Shown: piece by piece, positions 7,368-14,275 of the stretch | How positions within the stretch are numbered: position 1 is the stretch's first letter | Layout of the letters: every line of letters starts with the position of its first letter | Origin: Phytomonas francai | Taxonomy: Eukaryota; Euglenozoa; Kinetoplastea; Trypanosomatida; Trypanosomatidae | Assembly (NCBI GenBank): GCA_001766655.1 | Contig: MJCC01000008.1 | Span: 586,493-600,767, forward strand | Length of the DNA stretch: 14,275 nt | Reading direction: 5' to 3' | Notes under the pieces: model-generated | What the model was told of the DNA's origin: nothing | The model's input: the letters and a program-made list of their open reading frames with translations, nothing else | Database searches by the model: none | Program-made: the position numbers and the translations under genes

Positions 7368-7386
7368 GCCTACATTGCATGTAGGC
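7368..7386. repeat. Perfect 8-bp inverted repeat with a 3-base loop
   Basis: GCCTACAT, a TGC loop, then ATGTAGGC. It lies in the AT-rich spacer within the presumed 3' untranslated region of MIP. It could fold in RNA on either strand. Chance is not excluded. Confidence 0.6.
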
Positions 7387-7740
7387 TTCGCGGGGAAAAA
7401 AAAGAGGAGGGAAGAAAGACACTCACACAAGTCAATATGTGAACGAGAAGAATTTGGAATTCTCTCTCATATTCCCTGTCCATCCCCTTGGTTGGTTGGT
7501 TATGTGCTTACGCCTTAGCAAGCAATATTATTCTGAAACACACGCGAAGAAAGGTGAGGCAAAACAAAGTTTTTCTTAAAACAAAGAGGACATTCATAAT
7601 GAACAGAGTTGTGAATCTAGCGAGTCTGTTACTAAGTGGGGTTTAAAAAGAGGGAAAAAACAAAATCCATATGGGAACTCTTCTCTTCTACACCCACTCC
7701 CACCTATCACCCTTTCACAGAACCTTTAAAAGGAACACAG

Positions 7741-7773
7741 TATATATATACATACATATACATATATATATAC
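7741..7773. repeat. TA/CATA microsatellite
   Basis: Alternating TA with interspersed CATA units over about 33 bases in the MIP downstream spacer. Confidence 0.85.
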
Positions 7774-7991
7774 CTCTGTGTAAAAGAAAGGGGAACTATC
7801 CTTACGCGGTTGCTAATGTAAAGCGCTCTGAAACCTACTCACCCTCACAAAATGTGTACCACTCATCGCACTTCCTTTCCCTATCTGAGAAACCGAGGAA
7901 AGGCTCAAAAGTTGCATCCCTATCATAATAAAAAAAAGAAGCGATACGGTACCATAGGATCTGCTTCCTCTTCCTTCCCCCTCGTTTTAGG

Positions 7992-10013
7992 TCATTCCCA
8001 AGAGTCGACATCGACCAAATCCTCGCCCAGGTAGCCTTCGAGCGTCTTGACCGGATCGCAGGCCGCGCCAAAGCGCATCACCTTGCTCGCGAGCTCCTCA
8101 CCCGCGTCGCGGTTGACGGGGTTGAGCTCAAACTTCTTTGTCCATATCCGCCGGGCGACGCCGAGGCTGTACAGGTAGCCGTAGTACCCCGCCGGGTAGC
8201 CGGAGAGGTGCTCGAAGGAGAGGGCGTGCAGGGCGCCCTCCTCGCTGAGCGGCGCGGAGGCGAAGGGGCTGGTAGCCTCGACGAGGAGCCTGGCGAGGTC
8301 GAAGGCCTCGTCGGCGTAGTCGGCGAAGTCGCCGAAGGTGCGGCGCTCGATGGCGCCCGGGCGGCCGGCGGGGAAGCAGACGGCGAGGGGTTTCGGCCCG
8401 TGCAGGACCTGGTCGACGGCCGCGAGCCGCACCGCGTCGAGGGCGGCGAGGCCGGCGAAGAGCCCGGCGGCCGCGTTGTGCCGGCGGACGAGGTCGGCCG
8501 GGATGGGCTCGCGGGTGTGACGGCGGTGGGCCCAGCGGCGCAGGAAGTCGTGCGAGGTCAGGAACTGCTCGAAGAGCTGCGAGAAGGTCTCGACGAAGTC
8601 GATGCTGGAGCGGGTGCCCGCGAGGTTGTGCACGCGGGTCTGGCCGAAGATGGTGTGCAGCGCGTGGCCGAACTCGTGGAAGAGCGTCGTGACCTCGCCC
8701 GGGGGCACCAGCGTCTGTTCGTCGTCGTAGCCGCCGTCGGCGCGGCGCTCGGCCGGCCGAGAGGCCCCGACGTTGCAGGTCAGCACGACGACGGGGTACT
8801 GCCGCGTGGGGAAGCGCAGCCCGACGCGCGCGAGCGCCGCCGCGTGCGGCGTGCACCCGAGCTGCAGCGTCAGGTGCCCGGCCTGGCAGTACTTCGTCGG
8901 GCTCGCGTAGAGGTCGAGCACGATGACGCCCAGAAAGGCGTTCGCGGCGTCAAAGACGTGGTACTTGCGCGCCGACGCGCCGAGGACCTCCTCCGGCAGG
9001 AAGGGCTCCTCGACTAGACGGACGCCGAAGACCTCCGAGCACAGGCACTCGATCCCGCGGATGCAGTTCGCGACCGAAAAGTACTCCTGCAGCCCCGCCG
9101 GCTCCGCGTTATGGCGGAGCACCGCCGTGGCCTGCGCGACCCACTCCGCCGGGACCTCCCTCGCGCGCAGCTCCGAGAAGGTGCGCCGGAGAAGCGCCAT
9201 TTCGTCCTCCGCCCCGGGCCGGCGCCGCTCCGCGAGGCCGCAGAGAAAGCGCCAGACGTTCTCCGGCGTCTGCAGGATCGTGCCGCGGAGCTGCTGCTCG
9301 GCGTAGCTCGAAAAGCCCAACAGCCGCGCGAGCTCATGCCGGCAGTCCAGCAGCCGGGCGAGAAACGACGACGCGGCGTCGTCCTCGGTCAAGCACTGCA
9401 TCGAGAGCTCCTCCTTGCGCACGTTCATCTCCACCACCCGCGCGCGCACGTCGTCGGGGAGGTGGATGCCATTGCTCTCCATATCCCGCCGGAGCTGAAT
9501 CACATTCTTGATCGACTCCTCGTCGAGCCCCCGACGGCCCTCGGGGCTGTCGAGCTCCCGGATCACCTCGTAAAGGTCCTGACGAGAGTTCACCTTCGAC
9601 ATGTATTCGTACCCCTTCTGAAAAGCTAGGCTCGCGCCCTGCTTGTAGCGCTCATCGGGGTGGATCTGCCGGACAAACTCGCACGGGTCCAGCAGAAGGC
9701 ATAAGACGTTGCTGGTGGAATCGATCAAATCGTGCTTCTCCTGCGGCGTACTCGCCTTGGGGATCTCGTTTAGAAGGGCCTCACAGGTCTCAATCGTCGA
9801 ATCCACCTTATCAAGGAGGTGCTCGGGATAAGAAAGAAAGCTCAGATCTGGAATCACCGGACTCTCCTCACTACTTTTCCCAGCACAATTCGTTGGATGA
9901 AGAAAAGAAGGGGGCGCTAGGACTGCCGCGAATCGCCTCGCGATGGCGCTTCGCTGGGTAAAACCAGCACCTCGCGGAGTAACAGAGGGCAAGATGGCTA
10001 GACAACGCCGCAT
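7992..10013 (-). CDS. MIPEP: Mitochondrial intermediate peptidase (M3 zinc metallopeptidase)
   Basis: A 673-residue homologue of mitochondrial intermediate peptidase (Oct1/MIP), the matrix enzyme that removes a short second peptide from precursors after the main presequence cleavage. The catalytic motif HEFGHALH occupies 446-453: His446 and His450 bind zinc and Glu447 is catalytic. The third zinc ligand, Glu475 in DFVETFSQLFE, sits 29 residues after the first His, the same spacing as in thimet oligopeptidase. The M3 C-terminal substrate-binding region is present as HLSGYPAGYYGYLYSLG (about 614-630). The N-terminus MRRCLAILPSVTPRGAG with further Arg up to about residue 27 is a mitochondrial presequence. 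Size is close to human MIPEP (about 713). The first ATG (10013) lies only nine bases after a good acceptor AG. The first 200 codons are moderate in GC, while about residues 210-620 are very GC-rich. MIP is favoured over oligopeptidase A or a dipeptidyl carboxypeptidase because of the presequence and overall resemblance. Confidence 0.92.
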   Translation of the reverse strand: MRRCLAILPSVTPRGAGFTQRSAIARRFAAVLAPPSFLHPTNCAGKSSEESPVIPDLSFLSYPEHLLDKVDSTIETCEALLNEIPKASTPQEKHDLIDSTSNVLCLLLDPCEFVRQIHPDERYKQGASLAFQKGYEYMSKVNSRQDLYEVIRELDSPEGRRGLDEESIKNVIQLRRDMESNGIHLPDDVRARVVEMNVRKEELSMQCLTEDDAASSFLARLLDCRHELARLLGFSSYAEQQLRGTILQTPENVWRFLCGLAERRRPGAEDEMALLRRTFSELRAREVPAEWVAQATAVLRHNAEPAGLQEYFSVANCIRGIECLCSEVFGVRLVEEPFLPEEVLGASARKYHVFDAANAFLGVIVLDLYASPTKYCQAGHLTLQLGCTPHAAALARVGLRFPTRQYPVVVLTCNVGASRPAERRADGGYDDEQTLVPPGEVTTLFHEFGHALHTIFGQTRVHNLAGTRSSIDFVETFSQLFEQFLTSHDFLRRWAHRRHTREPIPADLVRRHNAAAGLFAGLAALDAVRLAAVDQVLHGPKPLAVCFPAGRPGAIERRTFGDFADYADEAFDLARLLVEATSPFASAPLSEEGALHALSFEHLSGYPAGYYGYLYSLGVARRIWTKKFELNPVNRDAGEELASKVMRFGAACDPVKTLEGYLGEDLVDVDSWE

Positions 10014-10400
10014 TAGTAAATGCTACACAAACAAGTGGGAAAATAAGGACCCAAAGGCTATACCTTGAAGTACCTTATTTTTTTTTGTTTAAGATGAAAA
10101 AGGCATTTAATGAAATCACAGTAAAAAAAGCATTAGTGGGAAAAGGGGAGAGAGAAAAGGAGGAAGGGGAAAAATGATTAAAAAAACTAGGAAGAGTATA
10201 ACACCATTTAGGTAGGCTAGAATTGGATCTGAAAGTTGATTCAAATGAAACGCGTTTTTTTTAACACCAAAATAAAAAAAAGGAAAATGCGCGTTGAAAA
10301 GAGCTTTTCCGTAAAGACGAAAGGATACGCAAAGGCACGTGAAGAAACTCTAAGGAGTTGCCAGCTGCTGGTACATTAGGTGGCCATTCTTGCTTTTCTT
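10014..10400. other. Spacer between eL22 and MIP
   Basis: About 0.4 kb, AT-rich and purine-rich on the plus strand, with several A runs. It holds the MIP acceptor at its left end and the presumed eL22 3' untranslated region. Nothing else seen. Confidence 0.55.
10023..10058 (-). promoter_or_regulatory. Polypyrimidine tract and acceptor for MIP
   Basis: The minus-strand pyrimidine-rich run GTCCTTATTTTCCCACTTG continues as TTTGTGTAG, with the AG at 10024-10023. The leader would be only 9 bases. Confidence 0.6.
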
Positions 10401-10790
10401 TTATTCCTCCTGATCGCTTATGTTGAAGTACTTCAGCTGGTAGGTGTCCTTTCCGGTGGAAAGGATACGAAGCCAGTCGCGGAGCTCCTTCTTTTTCAAG
10501 AACTTCTTCGTGAGGTACTTGAAGTACTTCTTGCGGTACGCCATCGTGGTGACGACGTTGAGCGTGTTATCCCGTACGGCAATCCGGACCTTCTCGCCGA
10601 GCTTGCCTTTCCGGCCGTTCAGCTTGGTGTTGTCGTTGAAGAACTGCTCAAAGCTGCGGAGAATGTCCTCGCTGAAAATGCCATCCGAGATTGGCACGCT
10701 GCAGTCAATCTTGAAGACCTTCTTTCCCTTCGGCAGTTGCTTCTGGCGAATGAAGCTGCGAGAGCCAACTTTAGCGCGTACGGCAACCAT
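10401..10790 (-). CDS. RPL22: 60S ribosomal protein eL22
   Basis: A 129-residue cytosolic large-subunit ribosomal protein. Family landmarks: FKIDCSVPISDGIF (like FTLDCTHPVEDGI) at about residues 26-39, the NGRKGKLGEKV block (about 58-68), the VTTMAYRKKYFKYLTKKFLK core (79-98), then ELRDWLRILST, YQLKYFNI and the acidic end DQEE. Length matches eL22. The ATG at 10790 is directly preceded by an A7 run on the coding strand and is the first ATG after the candidate acceptor at 10818-10817 (AACAG), giving a leader of about 26 bases. The N-terminus MVAVRAKVGSRSF is basic as expected. It is the second cytosolic ribosomal protein gene in this cluster besides eL18. Confidence 0.96.
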   Translation of the reverse strand: MVAVRAKVGSRSFIRQKQLPKGKKVFKIDCSVPISDGIFSEDILRSFEQFFNDNTKLNGRKGKLGEKVRIAVRDNTLNVVTTMAYRKKYFKYLTKKFLKKKELRDWLRILSTGKDTYQLKYFNISDQEE

Positions 10791-11174
10791 TTTTTTGCGT
10801 CCGCGAATCCTTCCCTCTGTTTTTTTTTTTTAGAAATATCAACAATTCAGGTGTGAAGAAAAGAACAAAAAGTGAAATAAAATGGTGTTGAGCAAAGAAG
10901 CACCACAAACATGGTGAAATAGTAAAAGAGACACCCTTCGACATTCCGAAAACTAAACGTACAAAATTTCTGTGCGTGAGATATTGCAAGAAAACAAGCA
11001 TTCTGACAATGGAAAGAGAACAATAAACCCATCAAAACTGCAAAAAGATGAGCTTGAGAAAAGAAAAAGACACCTTTTGCTGTAAACGCATGAAAATACG
11101 CAGCATCTCTTCCTTTCTCTATGTTCTTCCTTTATTTTACCATGTCATCCCCCTTTTTCTTCTTCACACCCTTT
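10791..11174. other. Spacer between the charged protein gene and eL22
   Basis: About 0.4 kb of AT-rich sequence holding the eL22 acceptor region and the presumed 3' untranslated region of the gene at 11175-11726. No gene or structured RNA was recognised. Confidence 0.5.
10817..10873 (-). promoter_or_regulatory. Candidate polypyrimidine tract and acceptor for eL22
   Basis: The pyrimidine-rich minus-strand stretch TTTTTGTTCTTTTCTTCACACC lies around 10873-10852. It is followed by an A run and AACAG with the AG at 10818-10817. The A12 run between tract and acceptor is unusual. Confidence 0.4.
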
Positions 11175-11726
11175 TTAAGGGGAAGCACCCCCGTTGTTTC
11201 CTGGCGAATCCGTCGACTCCCCCTCCTCAGCGATCACGCGGCCGTAGCGTCGCTGCTGCTCCTCCCGCAGCGCACGACTCGCCTCTTTCTTCGCCGCCGC
11301 GGCTTCCTTCCGTTTACGGCTCATCGCAATTTGACTAGCGCGAAACTCCGCAAAGCGCCGCCGTTTTTCCACCTCCTCGGCCGAACGCTGCTCCAGCAGC
11401 CGCGCGCGAAGTTTTTCCTCCGCCAGACGAGTCTTCCTCGCTTCCTCCTCCCGGCGACGCTGCTCCTCGGGTGAAATAAACTCATCCCCATCGTTGTCCT
11501 CGTTATCGAGGATAGAAGAAGATGAAGAGGATGCCTTCTCGAGCTCACGCCGCCGGCGCTTTTCCATTTCGTGTTTTTTGAGATCAAATCGTAGGAGTGT
11601 CGAAGGGTAAAACACACCGCTGCGGGTGCTCAAAAAACGCCGCTGTGGCCCTCCCCCCATCCATCCCGAGACGGTGGCGGATTGCAGCCAATTTCGGATG
11701 CCAAACCTTTGTAGAACCTGCATCAT
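11175..11726 (-). CDS. Unidentified charged helical protein, possibly mitochondrial
   Basis: A 183-residue protein from the first of two adjacent ATGs (11726, 11723); I do not recognise it. The N-terminus MMQVLQRFGIRNWLQSATVS through about residue 45 is basic, hydrophobic and acid-free, as in a mitochondrial presequence. Then follow LKKHEMEKRRRRELEK (49-64), a run of six Ser (66-71), an acidic linker (DNEDNDGDE) and a long Arg/Glu/Ala-rich segment (about 84-160) that should form one extended helix or coiled coil. The tail is Gly/Ser/Asn-rich. Such proteins are common among trypanosomatid mitoribosome and RNA-processing components, but no function can be assigned. The upstream in-frame extension to 11837 begins with TTG and is not used. 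A polypyrimidine tract lies immediately before the ATGs, and the next AG lies after them, so an alternative start at 11660 (161 residues) is possible. Confidence 0.72.
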   Translation of the reverse strand: MMQVLQRFGIRNWLQSATVSGWMGGGPQRRFLSTRSGVFYPSTLLRFDLKKHEMEKRRRRELEKASSSSSSILDNEDNDGDEFISPEEQRRREEEARKTRLAEEKLRARLLEQRSAEEVEKRRRFAEFRASQIAMSRKRKEAAAAKKEASRALREEQQRRYGRVIAEEGESTDSPGNNGGASP

Positions 11727-11745
11727 AAACAGGAAAAAAAAAAGA
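11718..11745 (-). promoter_or_regulatory. Polypyrimidine tract overlapping the start of the charged protein gene
   Basis: The minus-strand stretch TTCTTTTTTTTTTCCTG is followed by TTTATGATGCAG. The first AG after the tract (11719-11718) lies downstream of both candidate ATGs. A separate T15 run (11850-11836) with an AG at 11816-11815 would give an 88-base leader that keeps the ATGs. Confidence 0.45.
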
Positions 11746-12130
11746 ACACCCTTAATTTGTGAAGCTCCCCCACACACGCACACCCCCCTCAAAAATACGA
11801 ACGCAAGGAAATGACTATCAATTAGGCGCCCCTCCAAAAAAAAAAAAAAACGTGGTGAGGAACTAAGGTAAGCAATTCTGGGTGAAACAGATTCTCCGTC
11901 CCCAACCTTAAACCGAACTGGGACCAGACGTGAAAAGGGGGGAAAAAAAAGGACAAAAATAATTTAAATATTGTATAGGCGTCACATGACAAACCTGCAG
12001 ATGCTGGTATAAGAATTCTGTAAATCACACCAATATCCCTTTTTAAGTTTGATAAGGCAAGATGGGGCAATTTGTTATTAATGTTATTATTATATAGATG
12101 GGGGACAAAAATCCCTTTTTCCCCCCTCTG

Positions 12131-12174
<44 letters not shown>

Positions 12175-12206
12175 CCTCTCCCCGCTTAAGATTACTCGCA
12201 TGTTTT
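11727..12206. other. Spacer between the DDX24-type gene and the charged protein gene
   Basis: About 0.5 kb. From right to left it holds the helicase 3' untranslated region with a TC/TTTC microsatellite, an AT-rich middle, and the processing signals of the gene at 11175-11726. No further gene seen. Confidence 0.55.
12131..12174. repeat. (TC)n-(TTTC)n microsatellite
   Basis: About 25 bases of TC repeat followed by about 20 bases of TTTC repeat on the plus strand. It begins 33 bases downstream of the helicase stop codon. On the transcribed minus strand it reads GA/GAAA, so it is a polypurine tract in the helicase 3' untranslated region and not a splice signal for a minus-strand gene. Confidence 0.9.
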
Positions 12207-14159
12207 CTATTTTTTCTTCAACCGCAGCGCCTGCCGTTCCGCGCGGGCGCGTAGCTTTTCCTCCGCAAACTTCGCGCCGAGCGCGGAGGCCCCTGTGCGA
12301 AAGGCGCCCTTCCCGCCGTACGATCCCATAAACTTCCTCGTCATGCGATCGAGCTCCTTCTTGAGGAGCTTGATCGCCTTGAGCTTCGAGCGGTTCTCGG
12401 CGTCGGCCTCGTCGTCGTACAGGTCGTCCATCTCGAGGTCGGCGTCGCGGCTCATGCGCCGCACCCACTCATTCCCCGCGCGGCTCTTGCCGACCTCCTT
12501 CTGCAGTTTGTCGATCTGCAGGGCGAGGCGGAGGTGGGGGTGGAGGTGGTAGAGCACCGTGGGCTGGACCGCGAAGGTCTCCATCGCGCCCTCGCGCCGC
12601 CCGAGGGACTCGAGGAGCCTCCGGAAGGCCGCGTGCTCGGCGGCGCCGACGAGGAGGAGGGAGAGCCCGGCCCCCCCGCAGCGCGCGGTGCGCCCGCAGC
12701 GGTGGATGTACGTCTCCGTCGTCCGCGGCAGCTGGTAGTGCACGACGTAGCGCAGGTCCGCGATGTCGAGCCCGCGCGCGGCCACGTCGGTGGCGACCAA
12801 AACCCGCACGCTGCCCTCGCGGAACTTCCCGATCCCCTTCAGCCGCTGGCGCTGCTGCAGGCTCGCGTGGAGGCCGACGACCGGGATGCCAAGGACCTCG
12901 ATCAGCTTTACCAGCCGCCGGAGCATCGAGATCGCGTTCACGAAGACCACCGTCCGCTCCGCGCCGAACATCTTGAGGAAGTAGTAGAGGTAGAGCTCCT
13001 TGCTCGCCTCGGGGCAGCGGAGGTAGGTCTCGTCGAGCGTCCCGGCGACCGCGGCGTCGGGCGCGAAGACGCGCACGTCCGCCGCCGGGATCCCGAGCTC
13101 CCGCAGGACGCCCCCGAGGACGTCCGAGGACGACGTCCGCAGGAGCGTGCGGCCCGCGCGGAGGTCGCGCCGCTCGTAGTTCGTCCGAAGCGCGAGGGTC
13201 GCGGAGGTCAGGATCGTGCGCACGCGGTGCCCGGGCGGCGGCGGCGGCGGCGCGGCCATCGCGCGCGGCTCATCCTTGCGCCCCCGCGCCCCTCCTTCAT
13301 TGTCGCCTTCGTTTTCGCTTTCTTCTTCGCCCTGGTCAGGGCGGGGCCGCTTGGCGGGCCTGTCGTCGAGGGGGATGAAGGTCCCGGTGGCGGGGTCCCA
13401 GCGGCCGGCCTCGACGGGCCCGGCGGCCGGGGCGCCCGCCGGGAGGGCCTCGCCGTGGATCCGCTCGAGCAGCGCGCGGAGCGCGAGGAAGCGGCCGGCC
13501 TGCAGGAGGCGGTCGGCCTCGTCGAGGACGACCACGCCGAGCCGCCGGCTGAGGCTGTGGCCGAGAAAGCAGCCCTCATTGCGCGCGAGCAGGTCGAGCA
13601 GGCGGCCCGGCGTCGCGATCAGGACGTCCGGGCGGCGGTTCACCACGCGCTGCTGCTTCGCCGCGGCCATGCCGCCCACGACGGCGCCGACGCCGACGCC
13701 GACGCCGGGCGCGAACCGCGCGAGCCCGCGGAAGACCTCCCGCGTCTGCAGGGCCAACTCGCGCGTCGGGCAGAGCACGAGGGCGTGCATCGCCGGCGGC
13801 CGCCCCGCCGCGCGCGCGCGCAGGATCTCGTCCAGGATCGGCAGCGCGAAGAGCAGCGTCTTGCCGCTGCCGGTCTCCGCGGCGACGACGACGTCCGGCG
13901 CCGACGCGCGCGCGCGGCCCCGGCGCCGCGACGCCCGGCGAGCGCCCCTCTTCGCCCCCTTTTCCTCCGCCGCCGCGGCCTCGCCGAGGGCCCCGCCGTC
14001 GTCCGCCTCGGGGTGGAGGATCGCCGGGAGCACCCGCTCCTGGAGCGGCGTCGGGTGCGTGAACTTCAGCGCGCGCAGGGCCTCGAGGAGGGCGGGGTAC
14101 AGCCCCACCCGCTCCCAGAAGACGTGCGGCTGCCCGTGGTGGCGGAATAAATTGCGATT

Positions 14160-14191
<32 letters not shown>

Positions 14192-14275
14192 AGGCCTGCG
14201 CGGTCGCCGCGAGCGCGGACAAATCAGGCAGCGCCGCGGGATCGCCCGGCGGGAGCGGCCCCGCCGGCAGCCTCG
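12207..14275 (-). CDS. DDX24: DDX24/Mak5-type DEAD-box RNA helicase, 5' end beyond the window
   Basis: ATP-dependent RNA helicase resembling nucleolar DDX24/Mak5, which acts in 60S subunit maturation. The frame is open to the window edge with no ATG upstream of 14222, so the start is missing; at least 689 residues are present. Motifs with nucleotide positions: W plus FTHPTPLQ (Q motif, about 14066-14043), AETGSGKT (I, 13880-13857), PTRELALQ (Ia), TPGRLL (Ib), VLDEADRLL (II, DEAD 13523-13512), SAT (III, about 13205), VVFVNAISMLRRLV (IV), GLHASLQQRQRLK, VLVATDVAARGLDIADL (V) and HRCGRTAR (VI). The QQRQRLK segment, HYQLPR and HRxGRTAR are typical of Mak5/DDX24. A basic insert precedes motif I, and an acidic, proline-rich insert separates motifs II and III (about 13445-13235), as in this subfamily. 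The C-terminus is very basic, ending RLKKK. Ser and Ala runs near the left end of the protein come from trinucleotide repeats. GC content is the highest in the window. Confidence 0.93.

Larger units (their letters stand above)
7077..7991. other. Longest gene-free stretch: spacer downstream of MIP
   Basis: About 0.9 kb, mostly the presumed MIP 3' untranslated region. Purine-rich on the plus strand around 7300-7430, with a small perfect hairpin at 7368-7386 and a TA/CATA microsatellite at 7741-7773. No credible reading frame, tRNA or other known RNA gene was found on either strand. Confidence 0.55.

Noticed and set aside
7636..7928. Plus-strand frames across the TA microsatellite
   Set aside because: Products are Tyr/Ile repeats from the microsatellite, on the opposite strand to all genes.
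8208..9017. A 269-codon plus-strand frame opposite MIP, and a 242-codon shifted minus-strand frame at 8128-8856
   Set aside because: Both are shadows of the GC-rich MIP coding sequence, which has the zinc-binding motif and family-length protein in its own frame.
10771..11035. Small hydrophobic minus-strand frames upstream of eL22
   Set aside because: Phe/Leu-rich translations of AT- and T-rich spacer sequence overlapping the eL22 leader; no coding-like composition.
12127..12176. TC-rich tract considered as a splice polypyrimidine tract
   Set aside because: It is pyrimidine-rich only on the plus strand, where no gene lies downstream. On the transcribed strand it is polypurine.
12534..14150. 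A 538-codon open frame on the plus strand opposite the helicase
   Set aside because: It lies wholly antisense to a helicase with all its motifs. The very high GC of that gene depletes stop codons in other frames. The product is repetitive in Arg, Glu, Ala and Gly and matches no family.
1..14275. tRNA, rRNA, spliced-leader RNA genes, transposons, CRISPR arrays or a defence system
   Set aside because: No tRNA-like T-loop pattern, transposase or reverse-transcriptase motif, long direct or terminal repeat, or regularly spaced repeat was seen on either strand by eye. A small snoRNA cannot be excluded without a covariance-model search.

Overview
The window looks like nuclear DNA of a kinetoplastid, most likely a trypanosomatid. 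All ten coding regions lie on the minus strand, have no introns, and are separated by AT-rich spacers of about 0.4 to 0.9 kb. Most spacers hold, just upstream of the next gene's ATG, a polypyrimidine stretch followed by an AG, as expected for a polycistronic unit resolved by spliced-leader trans-splicing. The encoded eL18 strongly resembles the trypanosomatid form as I remember it. I cannot name the genus.

Layout, left to right (transcription runs right to left): 1-112, N-terminus of an unknown protein cut by the window edge; 537-1133, ribosomal protein eL18; 1837-2640, CFAP298 (C21orf59/FBB18), an axonemal dynein assembly protein; 3137-4675, a mitochondrial HemK/PrmC-type release-factor glutamine methyltransferase with a long N-terminal extension and an unusual SPPY motif; 5167-5946, DNAJC9-type J-protein (histone co-chaperone); 6576-7076, an unrecognised small protein with a mitochondrial-type N-terminus; 7992-10013, mitochondrial intermediate peptidase (M3 metallopeptidase); 10401-10790, ribosomal protein eL22; 11175-11726, an unrecognised charged, helical protein that may be mitochondrial; 12207-14275, a DDX24/Mak5-type DEAD-box helicase whose 5' end lies beyond the window.

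The genes do not form one pathway. This is the usual mixed content of a trypanosomatid gene cluster. Loose themes are cytosolic ribosome production (eL18, eL22, DDX24/Mak5), mitochondrial biogenesis (MIP, HemK-type methyltransferase, perhaps the two unknown proteins) and flagellum assembly (CFAP298). Coding GC varies strongly: the helicase, the middle of MIP and the 3' part of CFAP298 are very GC-rich, while the other genes are moderate and the spacers AT-rich.

I found no defence system, mobile element, CRISPR array, tRNA or rRNA, and no clear new multi-gene system. The points most worth a second look are the altered catalytic motif of the methyltransferase, the start-site ambiguity of the charged protein (two competing acceptor sites that would change its targeting sequence), the C23 tract ahead of eL18, and the two unknown mitochondrial-type proteins.
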